From Paracoccaceae bacterium Fryx2 (GTDB taxonomy: Bacteria; Pseudomonadota; Alphaproteobacteria; Rhodobacterales; Rhodobacteraceae): 64,000 nucleotides of DNA. The notes under the pieces were generated by a model. That model was not told the origin of the DNA and searched no databases. It saw only the letters and a program-made list of their open reading frames with translations. A program made the translations under genes and the position numbers. Shown here piece by piece: positions 62,792 to 64,000 of the stretch (the first letter of the stretch is position 1; the number at the start of each line of letters is the position of its first letter). The stretch lies in assembly GCA_032334235.1 (NCBI GenBank), contig JAVSGI010000005.1:2819501-2883500 (forward strand), given 5' to 3'.

Positions 62792-63773
62792 GCGCCTCTT
62801 CCAGCAGCGATCTGTCCCACAGGTCGGGCGTCACGTCGCGGCCCAGCAGGGCCAGCGTTTCGATGTTGGCCGCCACCGTCTCGGGGGTGAACCAGCCGAA
62901 GCCATGCGCCGCAGTCAGGTCGGAAAACATCAGCCCGACCTGCCGTGCCGCCTGCAATTCCTGTGTCGGCAGGTCCAGCCCCTGATCGGGATAGGCGGCA
63001 ATCGTCAGCGCCGCCGCCGCCGCCGGGTCGGCGAGGTAATCGGTCCAGCCCCGCGCCTCGCCCTTCAGCAGCGCCACCAGATCGGCGCGGCGATTTGCGA
63101 TGCTGTCATCCGTCGCGATGTAGGTCTGCGAATGCAGGGCATAGCCGTGGTCGGCCATCAGCATCGTCACGCTTTCGATGCCCCGGATCGCCATCGCCAC
63201 CGGCAGGTCGGTTTCCCAGCACAGCAGGCAATCGACCTGACCGGCCAGCAAGGGCGCCGCGTCATACTGGGTCGGCACCACCTCGATTCCGGCAATATCG
63301 ACCCCGTTCAGCGTGCAAAGCGCCTGCAGCACCGGCGTGTTGGCCAGTGCCATGCCGATCTTCTTGCCCACCAGATCGGCGGGCCGGTTCACCGGGTTGG
63401 CGGGCAGCGAGGCCACCACGAACGGGTTCTTCTGCATCGCCACCGCGATGATGCGGAACGGCGCGCCCTCTGCCACCGCCGCAGCGGTGTAATCGGCCGC
63501 CGAGATGCCCACCAGCGCCTGCCCCGAAACCACCGGCGGCTCGACCGGGGCATTGGGGCCGCCGGGGGTCAGCGCGACCTCCAGCCCCAGATCGCGCCAG
63601 TAACTCCGCGCCTGCGCGATGTAGCTGCCCGCAAACTGCACCGAATGCAGCCACGAAAGCTGCATCGCCACGGCAGTCTGCGCCCGCAGCGGAAAGGGCC
63701 CGAAAGCCGCGGTGCCGATCAGACCTGCACCGGCCCCAAGGACGGCGCGGCGGGATATCTGGTTCTTGTGCAT
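62781..63773 (-). CDS. NMT1/THI5-type solute-binding protein
   Basis: A 330-residue binding protein with a twin-arginine-like leader (ISRRAVLGAGAGLIGTAAF). The mature part has the NMT1/THI5 pattern: MQLSWLHSVQFAGSYIAQARSY, VSGQALVGISAADYTA and DCLLCWETDLPVAM. The pattern 'LSWLHSVQFAGSYIA' is typical of pyrimidine-precursor (HMP) or riboflavin-like importers; the ligand is not settled. It starts at ATG 63773, first gene of the operon binding protein-ATPase-permease-glycosyltransferase. Confidence 0.85.
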   Translation of the reverse strand: MHKNQISRRAVLGAGAGLIGTAAFGPFPLRAQTAVAMQLSWLHSVQFAGSYIAQARSYWRDLGLEVALTPGGPNAPVEPPVVSGQALVGISAADYTAAAVAEGAPFRIIAVAMQKNPFVVASLPANPVNRPADLVGKKIGMALANTPVLQALCTLNGVDIAGIEVVPTQYDAAPLLAGQVDCLLCWETDLPVAMAIRGIESVTMLMADHGYALHSQTYIATDDSIANRRADLVALLKGEARGWTDYLADPAAAAALTIAAYPDQGLDLPTQELQAARQVGLMFSDLTAAHGFGWFTPETVAANIETLALLGRDVTPDLWDRSLLEEAHGT

Positions 63774-63875
63774 GGCGTCCTCTTGATCATCCACAACAGT
63801 CTAGGGGCATCTTTGGTTCCGGCAACCGCCAATGGCCGCCAAATGCCCTTGTCGGCATCGGTGCCGGGCCCGGAC

Positions 63876-64000
63876 TCACGGCGCCGACGTACTCAGCGCC
63901 CGGATCAGGCGGTCGCGAAACGACTCCATCGGCCAGACCGGCGAATTGGCAGTCGGCATCAGCCCCGGCGTGAAGCCCCAGCCGTCCAGCAGCGCCACCA
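63876..64000 (-). CDS. Unidentified protein, C-terminal end (partial)
   Basis: An open frame enters from the right edge and stops at 63876. Its product ends VALLDGWGFTPGLMPTANSP followed by a short stretch ending in LSTSAP. Codon use is like that of the neighbours. Too little is present for a family assignment. It would lie upstream of the binding-protein gene, 102 bp before its start. Confidence 0.45.
   Translation of the reverse strand, partial: VALLDGWGFTPGLMPTANSPVWPMESFRDRLIRALSTSAP

Overview
The window is high-GC (roughly two-thirds G+C), tightly packed DNA with many 1-4 bp ATGA-type gene overlaps. It carries Dpp-type, amino-acid-type and SsuABC-type ABC importers, beta-ketoadipate genes and a textbook ectoine-degradation cluster in the Sinorhizobium/Ruegeria arrangement. 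Together these point to an alphaproteobacterium, most likely of the Rhodobacteraceae (Paracoccus/Rhodobacter relatives). No rRNA, tRNA or CRISPR array was seen. Almost everything is catabolism and uptake of small nitrogenous or aromatic-derived compounds.

Layout. 0-0.9 kb: the end of an IS21-family element that cuts into a frameshifted TauE/SafE-type gene. 1.2-2.5 kb: a ferric-reductase-like membrane flavoprotein. 2.6-6.1 kb: pcaI-pcaJ-pcaF, divergent from an IclR regulator. 6.1-15.7 kb: a seven-gene minus-strand operon (hyuA, hyuB, RocA-like aldehyde dehydrogenase, a three-subunit opine-oxidase-like flavoenzyme, class III aminotransferase). It is divergent from a second IclR gene, which is followed by a plus-strand Dpp-type ABC operon ending in an MmgE/PrpD gene (17.0-23.9 kb). 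Both operons carry the same tandem 17-bp operators with a 19-bp period, so they probably form one regulon. 25.0-33.4 kb: an amino-acid ABC importer, an M20D amidohydrolase, an Lrp/AsnC regulator, an aminotransferase and a CobW-type GTPase. 33.7-38.3 kb: a 1543-residue multidomain exported protein related to N,N-dimethylformamidase.

38.4-52.3 kb: a complete (5-hydroxy)ectoine uptake and degradation locus. EhuABCD import ectoines. EutABC convert 5-hydroxyectoine to ectoine, and DoeA and DoeB open the ring and deacetylate. DoeD and DoeC lead to aspartate. EnuR and an AsnC-type protein regulate it, and a DMT-family transporter closes the minus-strand operon. The doeD gene is almost identical to the aminotransferase gene 20.4 kb away at 30.5 kb, with a mosaic of identical and diverged blocks that suggests gene conversion.

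52.4-64 kb: an NTF2-flavin monooxygenase fusion; a lower-GC SGNH-hydrolase-like gene split cleanly by a full 2587-bp IS21-family element (6-bp target duplication, reading frame restored when the element is removed); a cysteine synthase; and an SsuABC/ThiXYZ-like ABC operon with a fused double permease and a glycosyltransferase as its last gene. The two IS21 copies lie in inverted orientation and bracket nearly 55 kb.

The best candidates for undescribed biology are the hyuAB/opine-oxidase-like/RocA-like pathway with its IclR tandem-operator regulon, and the 25-33 kb locus that has recruited a second DoeD-type transaminase.
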